Assembly: GCA_035328465.1 (NCBI GenBank)
Contig: DAOLIQ010000002.1
Span: 1 to 64,000 of the forward strand
DNA: 64,000 nt
Reading direction: 5' to 3'
Source: JADJEI01 sp035328465
GTDB lineage: Bacteria; Bacteroidota; Ignavibacteria; Ignavibacteriales; Ignavibacteriaceae
Shown: positions 8,933 through 19,394 of the stretch, in pieces
How the letters are laid out: every line of letters starts with the position of its first letter
Numbering within the stretch: position 1 is the stretch's first letter
Notes under the pieces: generated by a model
Told to the model about the DNA's origin: nothing
Seen by the model: only the letters and a program-made list of their open reading frames with translations
The model's database searches: none
Position numbers and translations under genes: made by a program

Positions 8933-10852
8933 ATGAGTGATCAAGATAAATACCCAATCCTTTCAAAAATTAATTTACCTTCCGACATAAGGAAACTTGA
9001 TATTTCTGAATTAAAAATTCTTTGCTCTGATATCAGAAATTATATGGTCGATACTATTTCAGAAATTGGCGGCCACTTTGGTGGTGGCTTGGGAACGGTT
9101 GAATTAACTGTAGCAATACACAAAGTTTTTAACACCCCCTACGATCAAGTTGTTTGGGATACAGGTCATCAGGCATATCCACATAAAATTGTCACGGGCA
9201 GAAAAGAGCAGCTAAAAACAATCAGACAATTGAATGGCATTAGTGGATTTTTAAAAAGGAGTGAAAGTGAATACGATGCATTTGGAGCCGGTCATGCTTC
9301 TACTTCTATTTCTGCTGCGTTGGGCATGGCATTAGCACGAGATGTTAAAAAAGAAAAAAATAAAGTTGTTGCTATAATTGGGGATGGAGCAATGACCGGC
9401 GGGATGGCTTATGAAGCTATGAATAATTCCGGTGTGTTAAAGTCCGATATAATCGTTGTGCTTAACGATAACAATATGTCTATTGCACCAAATGTTTGGC
9501 AAATCTCAAACTATTTTACTGAGATGATCGCTCATCCTGATTATAATAAATTTAAAGGTCAGGTTTGGGATTTAACTGGCAAGCTTGATACTTTTGGCGA
9601 TCGGCTTAGAAAAATTGCTGCTCGTCTCGAAAATGGGATAAAAGCTGTTATAACACCCGGAATGCTTTTCGAAGCATTAGGCTTTCGATATTTCGGTCCA
9701 ATCAACGGACACAACATCCACCACCTGATAAAAATATTTAATCAGGTCAAAAATCTTAAAGGACCAATCCTCGTTCACGCAATTACTCAAAAAGGGAAGG
9801 GATACAAACCTGCTGAAAATCATGCACAACGGTTACACGCTTCGACACCGTTCGATAAACTTACCGGAAAAGCAATAAAGAAATCAGATGGGCTTCCATC
9901 TTATACCTCCATCTTTGGAAATGCGCTTGTTGAAATTATAAGAGAAAATAAAAATGTTGTCGGTATTACTGCCGCGATGCCTGATGGAACAGGATTAGAT
10001 ATTCTTCAAAAACAAATTCCGGAAAATTATTTTGATGTTGGAATTGCTGAAGAACATGCAGTTACTTTCTCTGCAGGTTTGGCTACACAGGGAGTAATTC
10101 CGGTAGTGGCAATTTATTCAACCTTCCTGCAGCGTGCATTTGATCAAATTATTCACGATGTTGCCTTACAAAAACTTCATGTTGTATTTGTCCTTGACCG
10201 CGCCGGTTTGGTGGGGGCAGATGGTCCAACGCATCATGGTACTTTTGATTTAACTTATTTGCGAATGGTTCCGGGAATGGTAATTATGGCCCCGAAGGAT
10301 GAGGCTGAATTACGAAACATGCTTTACACTGCTGTTAACTATTCAGGTGGTCCAATCGCAATAAGATACCCAAGAGGTTCAGCACTCGGAGTCGAAGTTA
10401 AACCGGGCTTTGAAATAATTGAAATAGGTAAGGCTGAGAAATTAAACAGCGGTACCGACGCAGCTATTCTTGCTGTGGGCTCAATGGTTGATTCTGCGAT
10501 GAAAGCATCCTACCTGTTAAACGCCGAAGGATTATCGGTTGAAGTTGTTAACATGAGATTTGTTAAACCACTAGATAAAATAATGCTCGACGAAGTTGCA
10601 AAATCATTTAATAAAATAATTACACTCGAGGAAAATTCCGTTGCCGGCGGTTTTGGAAGCGGCGTGCTCGAATATTTTTCTTCGAAGAATTATAAAAATG
10701 ATTTCCTAAATCTTGGGCTCCCTGATAAGTTTGTTGATCATGGGACACAGCAGGAGCTTCATCATATTTTAAAAATTGATCCGCAAGGTATTACAGAAAG
10801 AGTAAAAGATTTTTTGAAACTAAAATCAATCCACGAAAACATAGTTGCATAA
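8933..10852 (+). CDS. dxs: 1-deoxy-D-xylulose-5-phosphate synthase
   Basis: First enzyme of the non-mevalonate isoprenoid pathway; it condenses pyruvate and glyceraldehyde 3-phosphate with thiamine diphosphate. The thiamine site motif GDGAMTGGMAYEAMNN is at about residues 150-165. The catalytic glutamate is E373 in GIAEEHAVTF, matching E370 of the E. coli enzyme, and the transketolase C-terminal domain follows (LEENSVAGGFGSGV). The length of 639 residues is normal. The stop overlaps the start of the next gene (TAATG). The product also feeds thiamine and pyridoxal synthesis in many bacteria. Confidence 0.96.
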   Translation: MSDQDKYPILSKINLPSDIRKLDISELKILCSDIRNYMVDTISEIGGHFGGGLGTVELTVAIHKVFNTPYDQVVWDTGHQAYPHKIVTGRKEQLKTIRQLNGISGFLKRSESEYDAFGAGHASTSISAALGMALARDVKKEKNKVVAIIGDGAMTGGMAYEAMNNSGVLKSDIIVVLNDNNMSIAPNVWQISNYFTEMIAHPDYNKFKGQVWDLTGKLDTFGDRLRKIAARLENGIKAVITPGMLFEALGFRYFGPINGHNIHHLIKIFNQVKNLKGPILVHAITQKGKGYKPAENHAQRLHASTPFDKLTGKAIKKSDGLPSYTSIFGNALVEIIRENKNVVGITAAMPDGTGLDILQKQIPENYFDVGIAEEHAVTFSAGLATQGVIPVVAIYSTFLQRAFDQIIHDVALQKLHVVFVLDRAGLVGADGPTHHGTFDLTYLRMVPGMVIMAPKDEAELRNMLYTAVNYSGGPIAIRYPRGSALGVEVKPGFEIIEIGKAEKLNSGTDAAILAVGSMVDSAMKASYLLNAEGLSVEVVNMRFVKPLDKIMLDEVAKSFNKIITLEENSVAGGFGSGVLEYFSSKNYKNDFLNLGLPDKFVDHGTQQELHHILKIDPQGITERVKDFLKLKSIHENIVA

Positions 10853-11853
10853 TGGATAAAACAAAAATTGCAGTAATCGGTTTGGGAGGAATAGCACAAT
10901 TAGTTCATCTTCCAAACTTAAGTAAACTGGAAAATGTAAGAATTTCTGCTGTTGCAGAATTAAATAAAAATAGATTGACAACGATAGCTGACAAATTCAA
11001 TGTTACAGAGCGGTTTACAGACTATAACGAAATGCTTGCTAAAGCCGAATGTGATGCTGTTATAGTTGCAACCCCCACCAGTTCGCATAAAGAAATTTCG
11101 ATTGCGTGCCTTAATGCAAAAAAGCATGTCCTTGTCGAAAAACCACTCGCACGTTCTTTTGATGAGGCGAAGCAAATAGCAGCCGCAGCAAAAAAAAATA
11201 AAAAAAATCTCATGGTAGGAATGAATTTACGCTTCCGTCCTGATTCAATGATTTTAAAAAGTTTAATAAATTCCGGTGAGATTGGGGAGCCTTTTTATAT
11301 TAAATGCGGTTGGATACGAAGACAAAGCAGCGAAGGCAAATGGTTTACCAAAAAAGAAGAAGCAGGCGGGGGGGTTATTATTGATCTTGGTATTTTGTTA
11401 TTAGATCTTTCACTTTGGCTGATTGATTATCCGGAAATCGAAACTATTTCCGCTCAATGTTATTATCAGAATTCGAAGCAAGTTGAAGATTCATCAATGA
11501 GTTTTATCAGATGCAAAAATTCTTCGCTGATAGTGATGGAAACGAGCTGGTCTTTTGCAGTTGAAAAAGACTCATTTTATCTTACAGTTATTGGCACAAA
11601 AGGTAATGCCAGTTTGAACCCAATAAGAATATTAAAGAAATTGGAAAATAATTTTATTGATTTATCGCCTTCACAAAACGAAAATTCATTAAATCTATTT
11701 AAAAAATCCTATATGAATGAACTTCGCGCATTCATTAGCTGCGTGCGTGGAGTAAGTCCGTTAATATCTTCGGGTATCGAAGCCGTATCAAGAATGAAAT
11801 TAGTGGATGCGATGTACCGTTCTGCTCTCAAAAAAATGGAAGTTAAAGTTTAG
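10852..11853 (+). CDS. Gfo/Idh/MocA family oxidoreductase
   Basis: NAD(P)-dependent dehydrogenase of unknown substrate. The N-terminal Rossmann fold has GLGGIAQ at residues 10-16, then VIVATPTSSH and the family hallmark HVLVEKPLA, whose lysine is catalytic in relatives. A C-terminal alpha/beta domain follows. Start and dxs stop share bases (TAATG), so translation is probably coupled. The response regulator gene begins three bases after its stop. Family members act on sugars, inositols or cyclitols; nothing in the context fixes the substrate. Confidence 0.85.
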   Translation: MDKTKIAVIGLGGIAQLVHLPNLSKLENVRISAVAELNKNRLTTIADKFNVTERFTDYNEMLAKAECDAVIVATPTSSHKEISIACLNAKKHVLVEKPLARSFDEAKQIAAAAKKNKKNLMVGMNLRFRPDSMILKSLINSGEIGEPFYIKCGWIRRQSSEGKWFTKKEEAGGGVIIDLGILLLDLSLWLIDYPEIETISAQCYYQNSKQVEDSSMSFIRCKNSSLIVMETSWSFAVEKDSFYLTVIGTKGNASLNPIRILKKLENNFIDLSPSQNENSLNLFKKSYMNELRAFISCVRGVSPLISSGIEAVSRMKLVDAMYRSALKKMEVKV

Positions 11854-11856
11854 AAA

Positions 11857-12552
11857 ATGGATATAAAAAAAATTTTGTTAGTCGATGATGAAAAAGACAT
11901 TGTTGAGTTTCTTAGTTACAGCCTCGAGCAGGAGGGGTTTGATGTAATTTGTGGTTTTGACGGGCTTGATGCACTAAAAAAATTAAGTGAAAAACCCGAT
12001 TTGATTGTTCTTGATATTATGATGCCAAAATTGGACGGATTTGAAACTTGCAAAAAAATCAGGGGTACTAAAGGATTTGAAAATACTCCTATTATTTTTC
12101 TAACTGCCAAGGCTGGGGAAGTAAATGAGATTAAGGGACTAGAAATTGGAGCAAATGATTATATTCAAAAACCCATTTCACCTAAAAAGCTGATAGCTCG
12201 TGTCAAATCCAACTTAAGAAATGTTGAACTATTAACCGAAAGGAGGAAACTTCCTTCTATTCTGAAAATTGGTCCGCTTATAATTGACAGGGACAAATAC
12301 ATTATTCATGTGAATGGAGAACTAAAGATTTTTCCAAGAAAAGAATTTGAACTTCTTTATTTTCTTGCGCAGAATCCAGGGCGGGTTTACGGAAGAGAAA
12401 TTTTGCTTAAAGAAGTTTGGGGAAATGATGTTTACGTAGTAGACAGAACGGTTGATGTCCACATCAGAAAAATCAGGGAAAAACTCGATCACTATGATTA
12501 CCTCATCGAAACAATTAAGGGAGTGGGATATCGTTTTAAAAGTGAAGGATAA
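11857..12552 (+). CDS. OmpR/PhoB-family response regulator
   Basis: DNA-binding response regulator of 231 residues. The receiver domain (about 1-120) carries the acidic pair D10-D11, the phosphoacceptor D53 in LIVLDIMMP, a conserved threonine in FLTAK and a lysine in IQKPI. The C-terminal winged helix (about 130-228) holds FPRKEFELLYFLAQNPGRV and VDRTVDVHIRKIREKL, typical of PhoB/OmpR proteins. Its partner kinase gene overlaps the end of this gene. The pair resembles PhoB/PhoR in layout, but no phosphate-uptake genes are near, so I do not name the signal. Confidence 0.92.
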   Translation: MDIKKILLVDDEKDIVEFLSYSLEQEGFDVICGFDGLDALKKLSEKPDLIVLDIMMPKLDGFETCKKIRGTKGFENTPIIFLTAKAGEVNEIKGLEIGANDYIQKPISPKKLIARVKSNLRNVELLTERRKLPSILKIGPLIIDRDKYIIHVNGELKIFPRKEFELLYFLAQNPGRVYGREILLKEVWGNDVYVVDRTVDVHIRKIREKLDHYDYLIETIKGVGYRFKSEG

Positions 12553-13570
12553 GCTTTCTTATATTTTTCATTTACTACTCTATTACAAGGTAGTCCTTTT
12601 TTGCTTTATTATTCTTGCCGTAATTGCTTATTTATTCTTTGACAGAACTAACTATATATTAATTTATGAAATTTTACTGACCTGCCTAACGATATCTACT
12701 GTTTATCTCCTGGATAGGAACAGAAAATTTGAAATAGGACAAATCAGAAATTTAATTAATCAGATTACTAACAATTCATTATTAAACTCTCAAAGCATTT
12801 CACTCGATAAGAACCTTTCCCCCCTCGAAACGGATATCATGTTAATGTTTGAAAAAATTCAAAATGATTTTGCGAGGTTGGAAAAACTGCAAAGAATCCG
12901 TTCTGAATTTTTAGGAAATGTCTCGCATGAATTGCGAACACCAATATTTACAATTCAAGGATTTCTTGAAACCTTGCTTGATGGTGCAATTGACAATCCG
13001 AAAGTCAATCGTAATTTTCTTGAGAAAGCAAAAACCCATACTATAAGCCTGAGCAATCTTCTAAATGATTTGATTGATATATCTATGATAGAGTCTGGCG
13101 AGATGAGACTAAGTTTTAGGTATTTTTTCTTAAATGAATTCCTGCTCCAAATCGTTAGTGAGTTAATCCCCATTGCAGAAGCAAAAAATCTAAGAATTGT
13201 CTTTCGACCAAATGAAAAAAATTTGCAAGTATTCGGCGACAAAAATAAATTAAGGCAGGTGTTTATTAATCTTATTCAGAATGCAATAAAATATACCGAT
13301 GAAGGCACTGTTGAAATTATTTTGACAGAAGAAGAAAAGAATGTGAAAATTGAAGTACGTGATTCAGGCATCGGCATTCCTGAATATGATTTATCAAGAA
13401 TATTTGAACGATTCTATCGAGTTGATAAAGCCCGTTCAAGAGCTGCCGGGGGCACAGGACTTGGATTGGCGATTGTCAAACATATTGTCGAAGCGCATGG
13501 ATCAAAAGTTGAAGTTCAAAGTGAGGTTTCTAAAGGAAGTGTGTTTAGTTTCAGGTTAAAGAAAGGTTAA
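12542..13570 (+). CDS. sensor histidine kinase, PhoR-like
   Basis: Membrane histidine kinase of about 342 residues. I place the start at GTG 12542, which overlaps the response regulator stop by 11 bases; the reading frame is open further upstream, but that part only mirrors the regulator sequence. Two membrane helices (about 11-30 and 35-55) are separated by a very short loop, so there is no periplasmic sensor domain. Then come the HisKA domain with phosphoacceptor H129 in NVSHELRTPIFTIQGF and the ATPase domain with NLIQNAIKYT, DSGIGIP and GTGLGLAIV. It signals to the adjacent regulator. Confidence 0.9.
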   Translation: MKDKLSYIFHLLLYYKVVLFCFIILAVIAYLFFDRTNYILIYEILLTCLTISTVYLLDRNRKFEIGQIRNLINQITNNSLLNSQSISLDKNLSPLETDIMLMFEKIQNDFARLEKLQRIRSEFLGNVSHELRTPIFTIQGFLETLLDGAIDNPKVNRNFLEKAKTHTISLSNLLNDLIDISMIESGEMRLSFRYFFLNEFLLQIVSELIPIAEAKNLRIVFRPNEKNLQVFGDKNKLRQVFINLIQNAIKYTDEGTVEIILTEEEKNVKIEVRDSGIGIPEYDLSRIFERFYRVDKARSRAAGGTGLGLAIVKHIVEAHGSKVEVQSEVSKGSVFSFRLKKG

Positions 13571-13617
13571 GTGTTTAATCTTTTCGATATTGTGTTATTA
13601 TTATATGATGCTCTTAT

Positions 13618-13649
13618 TTTGCTTTTCTTTACACCCGTCTTTATATTTG
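13618..13649 (+). promoter_or_regulatory. predicted promoter of asnS-nuo unit
   Basis: TTTG at 13618-13621, a 20-base spacer, then TATATTTG at 13642-13649. This matches the Bacteroidota consensus (TTTG, 19-21 bases, TAnnTTTG). It also reads as a conventional pair, TTGCTT, 17 bases, TATATT. The predicted transcription start is about 25 bases before the asnS ATG at 13681. The same -10 octamer precedes pyrG. Confidence 0.55.
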
Positions 13650-13680
13650 GCAACAAAAATTTTGAAAAAAAATACTACTA

Positions 13681-14976
13681 ATGCAAAAAATCTACATAAA
13701 GGACTTAGCAAATTTTGTTGATAAAGAAGTCACTCTATCTGGATGGGTTTACAATAAAAGATCAAGCGGTAAAATTAAATTCCTAATACTTCGCGATGGC
13801 ACCGGATATCTACAATGCGTTTTTTTCAAAGGAAATGTTACTGATGATGTTTTTAACCTCGCTGATAAACTCGGGCAGGAGTCGTCAATCACGGTTACCG
13901 GGAAAGTAAAAGCTGAACCAAGAGCGACGGGCGGATTTGAACTTGATTGCACAGGTCTTGTATCGATATCTGAGGCACATGACTATCCAATTACTCCCAA
14001 GGAACACGGAATTGAGTTTCTTTTAGACAACCGCCACCTTTGGCTTAGGTCAAGCAAGCAGGTTGCTATATTAAAAATCAGGCATCGAATCGTAAAAGCA
14101 ATAAGAGATTTCTTTGATGACCGCGGTTTTGTTTTAATGGATCCACCCATCCTTACTCCGAGTGCTTGCGAGGGTACTTCAACTTTGTTTGAAACAGACT
14201 ATTTCGATTTGGGTAAAGCGTATCTTACTCAATCAGGACAGCTTTATGCCGAGGCGGGGGCAATGGCATTAGGAAAAGTTTATACTTTTGGACCAACCTT
14301 CAGAGCGGAAAAATCTAAAACCAGAAGACATCTTACAGAATTTTGGATGGTGGAACCTGAAGTAGCGTTTAATGATTTAAACGATGATATGGATCTTGCA
14401 GAAGAATTTCTCGAATATATTGTTCAAACTATTTTGAAGGAGCGTACTGAAGACTTAAAAATTTTAGAAAGGGATACTTCAAAACTCGAATTGGTAAAAA
14501 GGCCCTTCCCGCGAATTTCCTATGATGAAGCAGTCGGTATTCTTAAGCAAAATAATATTGAATTTGAATATGGAAATGATTTAGGCGCAGCGGATGAAAC
14601 TGTAATTTCAAATCAGTTTGACAGACCGGTAATGGTGCACAGATATCCATCAGCAGTAAAAGCATTCTACATGAAACGTGATCCTGAAAATCCAAATCTT
14701 GCTCTTGCAGTAGATGTATTAGCCCCGGAAGGTTACGGTGAAATAATAGGCGGTTCTCAAAGAGAAGATAATCTCGACCTCCTCCTTGAAAGAATTCAGG
14801 AACATAAACTTCCGCAGGAAGCATTTGAATGGTATTTGGATTTGAGAAGATTCGGTTCAGTTCCTCATTCCGGGTTTGGTTTGGGTTTAGAACGAACTGT
14901 AAGCTGGATTTGCGGTCTCGAGCATTTACGCGAAGCAATTCCCTTCCCAAGATTGATTTACAGGAATACGCCTTAA
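13681..14976 (+). CDS. asnS: asparagine-tRNA ligase
   Basis: Class IIb aminoacyl-tRNA synthetase that charges tRNA-Asn. The N-terminal OB anticodon-binding domain (about 1-110, [19 protein letters not shown]) is followed by the class II core: motif 2 around [21 protein letters not shown] and motif 3 around [16 protein letters not shown], starting near H396. The end, REAIPFPR, distinguishes it from aspartyl enzymes, which usually lack this IPFPR signature. At 431 residues it is of usual length. It carries its own predicted promoter and lies 19 bases before nuoJ, an unusual partner. Confidence 0.93.
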   Translation: MQKIYIKDLANFVDKEVTLSGWVYNKRSSGKIKFLILRDGTGYLQCVFFKGNVTDDVFNLADKLGQESSITVTGKVKAEPRATGGFELDCTGLVSISEAHDYPITPKEHGIEFLLDNRHLWLRSSKQVAILKIRHRIVKAIRDFFDDRGFVLMDPPILTPSACEGTSTLFETDYFDLGKAYLTQSGQLYAEAGAMALGKVYTFGPTFRAEKSKTRRHLTEFWMVEPEVAFNDLNDDMDLAEEFLEYIVQTILKERTEDLKILERDTSKLELVKRPFPRISYDEAVGILKQNNIEFEYGNDLGAADETVISNQFDRPVMVHRYPSAVKAFYMKRDPENPNLALAVDVLAPEGYGEIIGGSQREDNLDLLLERIQEHKLPQEAFEWYLDLRRFGSVPHSGFGLGLERTVSWICGLEHLREAIPFPRLIYRNTP

Positions 14977-14995
14977 GTATTAGGATAATTTTATA

Positions 14996-15532
14996 ATGAA
15001 TTTAGAAATCATACTTTTTTTTATATTTGGATTAGTAGCCGCTGCCTCATCTGTCTTAATGATTACAAGGCGTGATGCAGTTATCTCCGCATTATTTCTT
15101 GTCCTGAATTTTGCCGCACTGGCCGGAATCTATCTGGTTTTGAATGCCCAGTTTATAGCTGTTGTGCAGGTAATCGTTTACGCCGGGGCAATAATGGTTT
15201 TATTCCTGTTTGTTGTGATGCTGCTTCGACCGGAGAGTGAAAAAAAGTTATTAGAGGCCAACCCCAAAGTAAAAATATTTGCTTTTGTAACTGCTGGTGT
15301 TGTTTTAATTCAATTAGCATATCTTATCTTGAAAAGTAATCCATCTTCTGATGTAAGTCCCGATTTAGCCAGAAGTATAAATGCAGGAACCGTAGAATCG
15401 ATAGGGAGGGAGCTTTACACAAATTATATTCTTCCGGTTGAAGCAGCGGGATTTCTTTTACTTGCTGCTGCTATCGGCGCTTTGGTTTTGGCTAAGAAAA
15501 AATTCGAAGGAAAGGATTCCTCAAAAGGATAA
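14996..15532 (+). CDS. nuoJ: NADH-quinone oxidoreductase subunit J
   Basis: Membrane-arm subunit of respiratory complex I, with five predicted helices in 178 residues. The segment AQFIAVVQVIVYAGAIMVLFLFVVMLL is the strongly conserved core helix pair of NuoJ/ND6. It opens a run of nuoJ-K-L-M-N with gaps of 6 to 41 bases. nuoA-I are not in the window, and asnS is directly upstream. Confidence 0.95.
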   Translation: MNLEIILFFIFGLVAAASSVLMITRRDAVISALFLVLNFAALAGIYLVLNAQFIAVVQVIVYAGAIMVLFLFVVMLLRPESEKKLLEANPKVKIFAFVTAGVVLIQLAYLILKSNPSSDVSPDLARSINAGTVESIGRELYTNYILPVEAAGFLLLAAAIGALVLAKKKFEGKDSSKG

Positions 15533-15538
15533 ATAATT

Positions 15539-15844
15539 ATGTCAGTACCAATTGAGTTTTATTTAATTCTAAGTGCGTTTATGTTTTTTACCGGGGTTGC
15601 AGGTGTTCTCACACGAAGAAATGCTATCGTTGTCTTTATGTCTATTGAATTGATGCTCAACTCAGCCAATTTAACTCTGGTTACATTTTCATCTTTCCTT
15701 GGAAATTCAATCGGACAGGTTTTTGTTTTTTTTGTGATGACTGTTGCAGCAGCAGAAGCAGCAGTTGGCTTGGCGATTATAATTGCACTATTCCGTAATA
15801 AACAGACCGTCAATATTGATGAAATAAACATTTTGAAGTGGTAA
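15539..15844 (+). CDS. nuoK: NADH-quinone oxidoreductase subunit K
   Basis: Three-helix membrane subunit of 101 residues, the normal NuoK/ND4L length. [23 protein letters not shown] contains the conserved membrane glutamate used in proton transfer, and a second acidic residue lies in [12 protein letters not shown]. It starts six bases after nuoJ. Confidence 0.95.
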   Translation: MSVPIEFYLILSAFMFFTGVAGVLTRRNAIVVFMSIELMLNSANLTLVTFSSFLGNSIGQVFVFFVMTVAAAEAAVGLAIIIALFRNKQTVNIDEINILKW

Positions 15845-15869
15845 ATATTTTAATGAACTTACTGAAAAC

Positions 15870-17804
15870 ATGATACAACTAATTTACCTTTCTGTCATTC
15901 TGCCGCTTGTGGGTTTTCTACTCAATGGGATATTCGGCAGCAAAATTAAAAATGAAAAATTAATTGGAATTATTGGCAGCGGTGTTATTGGATTATCCTT
16001 TCTGATTGTGCTTGGCGCATTTTTCGAAACAATTGGACTTCCTGCAGATCAGAGAAAAACTATTGTCCCTTTATTAAACTGGCTTGATGTTGGTTTATTA
16101 AATGTTGGTTTCTCTTATCAAGTAGATCAACTCTCTTTGATTATGGGACTGATTGTCACCGGTGTTGGATTTATTATTCATGTTTATTCGATTGGTTACA
16201 TGCATGGTGACAAAGGATTTTGGAGGTTCTTTACCTATATGAATCTTTTCATCTTTGCAATGATGAATTTAATTCTTGCAGATAATTTCGTCTTATTATT
16301 CCTTGGCTGGGAAGGTGTAGGTCTTTGTTCTTATTTATTAATCGGATTTTGGTATGACAGGAAATTTGAAAAAAGCACAACAAGCGACGCAGCTAAAAAA
16401 GCATTCGTTGTAAATAGAATTGGCGATTTCGGTTTTCTGCTTGGAATGTTTTTGATCTACCTGACTTTTGGAAGTTTAAATTTTACTGAGGTATTTCAAC
16501 GAGCATCTACCTTTGATATATCAACAGCTACATTCGGCTTCATTTCATTGTTCCTTTTTATTGGTGCAACAGGCAAGTCAGCACAGATACCCTTATTTGT
16601 TTGGCTTCCCGACGCAATGGCTGGCCCGACTCCGGTCTCAGCATTAATCCATGCTGCTACAATGGTTACGGCAGGTGTTTACATGGTTGCTCGCTGTTCA
16701 ATAATTTATGCTTCTGCGCCTGCTATTATGACCGTCGTTGCGGTCGTTGGCTTGCTGACGGCTATCTTTGCTGCTACAATCGGTCTTGTTCAAAATGACA
16801 TTAAAAAAGTGTTAGCTTATTCCACCGTAAGCCAATTGGGATATATGTTTCTTGCAATGGGGATGGGGGCATTTTCGGCTGGTATATTTCACGTTATGAC
16901 ACATGCATTTTTTAAAGCTCTTTTATTTCTTGGTGCAGGGTCAGTTATCCATTCAATGCACGATGAACAAAACATTCAGCATTTCGGCGGATTAAAAAAA
17001 TATATGCCGAGGACTTCGCTTACTTTTCTGATTGCTGCACTTGCAATTTCTGGTATTCCTCCTCTGTCGGGATTTTTTAGCAAAGATGAAATTCTATGGT
17101 TCTCTTTTTCTAATGGCGGATTCTTTTTCTGGTTCTTCGGTGCTGCTACGGCATTGATTACCGCTTTTTATATGTTCAGACTATACATATTAACATTTGA
17201 AGGTAACGAGCGGTTCAGTCACGAAAAACACCCGCATGAGTCACCTGCAGTGATGACAATCCCTCTAATAATTTTAGCAATTCTATCTGCAATTGGCGGT
17301 TTTATAGGGATTCCTGAAATCTTTTCTGGTGAACATGGAAATATTTTTCATAATTGGTTAGCTCCGGTTTTTAAAGATGCTGAAAGGAAATTAGCCTTTT
17401 ACGGAGCACACACTCATTTCGAAGAAATTCTTTTAATGATTATTTCTGTGGCAGGGGCAGCGGCATCAATTTATTTCGCAAGATATATTTATTTGAAGAA
17501 TCAAAAGATCGCCTCAAGTACGGCAACTAAATTTAGTTCTGTTTATAATTTATTGCTTAATAAATATTTTGTTGATGAAGTTTATGACAGGACTCTTATT
17601 CAACCAATTTACAAAACTTCCGAATCATTTTTATGGAAGATTGCTGATAACAAAATGATTGATGGAGTAGTCAACGGTACTGCTTCACTCGTAAATCTAT
17701 TTTCACGTTACTTCAGGAAAATTCAAACCGGTGTTGCACAGTCTTATGCTCTAATAATGATGCTTGGAATTGCCGTAGCATTATTCTGGATAATATTTAG
17801 ATAA
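15870..17804 (+). CDS. nuoL: NADH-quinone oxidoreductase subunit L
   Basis: Antiporter-like proton-pumping subunit at the tip of the membrane arm, 644 residues with about 16 helices including the long C-terminal lateral helix. GWEGVGLCSYLLIGFWY holds the conserved glutamate, ATGKSAQIPLFVWLPDAM a key lysine, and GPTPVSALIHAATMVTAGVY is the signature of the discontinuous helix. The protein is complete. It sits between nuoK and nuoM. Confidence 0.96.
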   Translation: MIQLIYLSVILPLVGFLLNGIFGSKIKNEKLIGIIGSGVIGLSFLIVLGAFFETIGLPADQRKTIVPLLNWLDVGLLNVGFSYQVDQLSLIMGLIVTGVGFIIHVYSIGYMHGDKGFWRFFTYMNLFIFAMMNLILADNFVLLFLGWEGVGLCSYLLIGFWYDRKFEKSTTSDAAKKAFVVNRIGDFGFLLGMFLIYLTFGSLNFTEVFQRASTFDISTATFGFISLFLFIGATGKSAQIPLFVWLPDAMAGPTPVSALIHAATMVTAGVYMVARCSIIYASAPAIMTVVAVVGLLTAIFAATIGLVQNDIKKVLAYSTVSQLGYMFLAMGMGAFSAGIFHVMTHAFFKALLFLGAGSVIHSMHDEQNIQHFGGLKKYMPRTSLTFLIAALAISGIPPLSGFFSKDEILWFSFSNGGFFFWFFGAATALITAFYMFRLYILTFEGNERFSHEKHPHESPAVMTIPLIILAILSAIGGFIGIPEIFSGEHGNIFHNWLAPVFKDAERKLAFYGAHTHFEEILLMIISVAGAAASIYFARYIYLKNQKIASSTATKFSSVYNLLLNKYFVDEVYDRTLIQPIYKTSESFLWKIADNKMIDGVVNGTASLVNLFSRYFRKIQTGVAQSYALIMMLGIAVALFWIIFR

Positions 17805-17811
17805 CATTTTT

Positions 17812-19353
17812 ATGGAAAATAGTTTTTTAGTATCGTATTTAATTTTTCTTCCGCTGCTTGGCAGCTTGGTTTTATTATTTATTAATAAGAGTAATGAGAA
17901 CCTGATTAAGTATTTTGGTTTATTCGTCTCCACTCTGGTTTTTATCATTTCATTAATCATCTATTTTAATTTCGATTCTGAAAGCGGTGAATTCCAATTC
18001 ATTCATAAAATAAATTGGATAAAAAATATTAACGTCAGCTACTTTGTTGGAGTTGATGGGCTTTCACTTCTTCTTGTATTACTTACTACGTTCTTAACGC
18101 CGTTAACATTAATCTCAAGCTGGTCGGCAATTACCAAACAAGTGAAAGAGTTCACCTTTTTCATGTTGGTGCTTGAAGTTGGAATGATTGGGGTTTTTGT
18201 TTCACTTGATCTTTTTTTATTCTATGTTTTTTGGGAAGCCATGCTTATCCCTATGTATTTTATAATCGGGATCTGGGGCGGGGAACAAAGAATTTATGCA
18301 TCTGTAAAATTTTTCCTTTATACTATGTTCGGCTCTCTGCTAATGCTGATTGCAATAATTTGGCTGGCTGTAAATTCAGTTTCTGTCCTCGGACATTTTT
18401 CAACTGATTTGGTGGAGCTTTATTCAGCAGCACCATCCTTTGAACAATCTTTGCAGATGTGGATGTTTTTCGCATTCGCATTTAGTTTTGCGATCAAAGT
18501 TCCGCTTTTCCCTCTGCATACCTGGTTGCCGGATGCACACGTTCAAGCCCCAACAGCAGGCAGCGTAATTCTTGCCGGCGTACTACTTAAAATGGGAACA
18601 TACGGTTTGCTTCGATTTTGTTTGCCGTTATTTCCTGATGCAAGTGTGAAGTTTGCTCCATACATTGCTGTGCTTGCTGTTATTGGCATTATTTATGGGG
18701 CTTTGGTTGCAATGGTTCAGCGCGATATGAAAAAACTTGTTGCGTTTTCATCCGTGGCTCATCTGGGTTTTGTTGTACTGGGTATTTTCGCCGTTACACA
18801 GGAAGCAGTGCAAGGGGCAATTATTCAAATGATAAACCATGGTCTTTCTACAGGAGCTTTGTTTCTTCTGGTAGGAGTTATTTACGAACGAACTCATACA
18901 AGAGAAATTTCCTATTATGGTGGAATTGCTAAAATAGTTCCTTTATTCTCTTTCGCTTTAATGTTTGCCTCTTTATCATCTGTGGGGCTGCCGGGGTTGA
19001 ATGGATTTGTTGGAGAATTTTTAATCCTTTTAGGTTCATTCAAGTCACCTGTTTTGAATAGTTGGTGGTTTACTGTGTTTGCTTCGTCGGGAGTAATTTT
19101 CGCTGCTATATATTTATTATGGATGTACCAAAGAATTGTTTTCGGGGAAGTCACAAACTCGAAATTAAATGATATAGCAGATATGAATAAAAGAGAGATA
19201 CTCGTGCTTATTCCAATTTTTATTTTCATAATATGGATAGGCATTCAACCAAATACATTTTTGAAAATTTCTGACAAATCAACAAAAAAATTAATACATC
19301 AGGTGTATCATCCGATCAATGATGAGTATAAGCCCGTAACAAAAGTTAAATAA
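17812..19353 (+). CDS. nuoM: NADH-quinone oxidoreductase subunit M
   Basis: Second antiporter-like subunit, 513 residues and about 14 helices. FYVFWEAMLIPMYFIIGIWGG carries the conserved glutamate; FAIKVPLFPLHTWLPDAHV and APTAGSVILAGVLLKMGTYG are NuoM signatures. It begins seven bases after the nuoL stop, in the standard order. Confidence 0.96.
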   Translation: MENSFLVSYLIFLPLLGSLVLLFINKSNENLIKYFGLFVSTLVFIISLIIYFNFDSESGEFQFIHKINWIKNINVSYFVGVDGLSLLLVLLTTFLTPLTLISSWSAITKQVKEFTFFMLVLEVGMIGVFVSLDLFLFYVFWEAMLIPMYFIIGIWGGEQRIYASVKFFLYTMFGSLLMLIAIIWLAVNSVSVLGHFSTDLVELYSAAPSFEQSLQMWMFFAFAFSFAIKVPLFPLHTWLPDAHVQAPTAGSVILAGVLLKMGTYGLLRFCLPLFPDASVKFAPYIAVLAVIGIIYGALVAMVQRDMKKLVAFSSVAHLGFVVLGIFAVTQEAVQGAIIQMINHGLSTGALFLLVGVIYERTHTREISYYGGIAKIVPLFSFALMFASLSSVGLPGLNGFVGEFLILLGSFKSPVLNSWWFTVFASSGVIFAAIYLLWMYQRIVFGEVTNSKLNDIADMNKREILVLIPIFIFIIWIGIQPNTFLKISDKSTKKLIHQVYHPINDEYKPVTKVK

Positions 19354-19394
19354 TAATTAGATTTTTCTAGAAGATGTAAAAAGATTAAAAATTA

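Noticed and set aside
12452..12541. Longer N-terminus for the PhoR-like kinase
   Set aside because: This part overlaps the DNA-binding end of the response regulator in another frame and is polar and unlike any kinase N-terminus; GTG 12542 leads straight into the first membrane helix.
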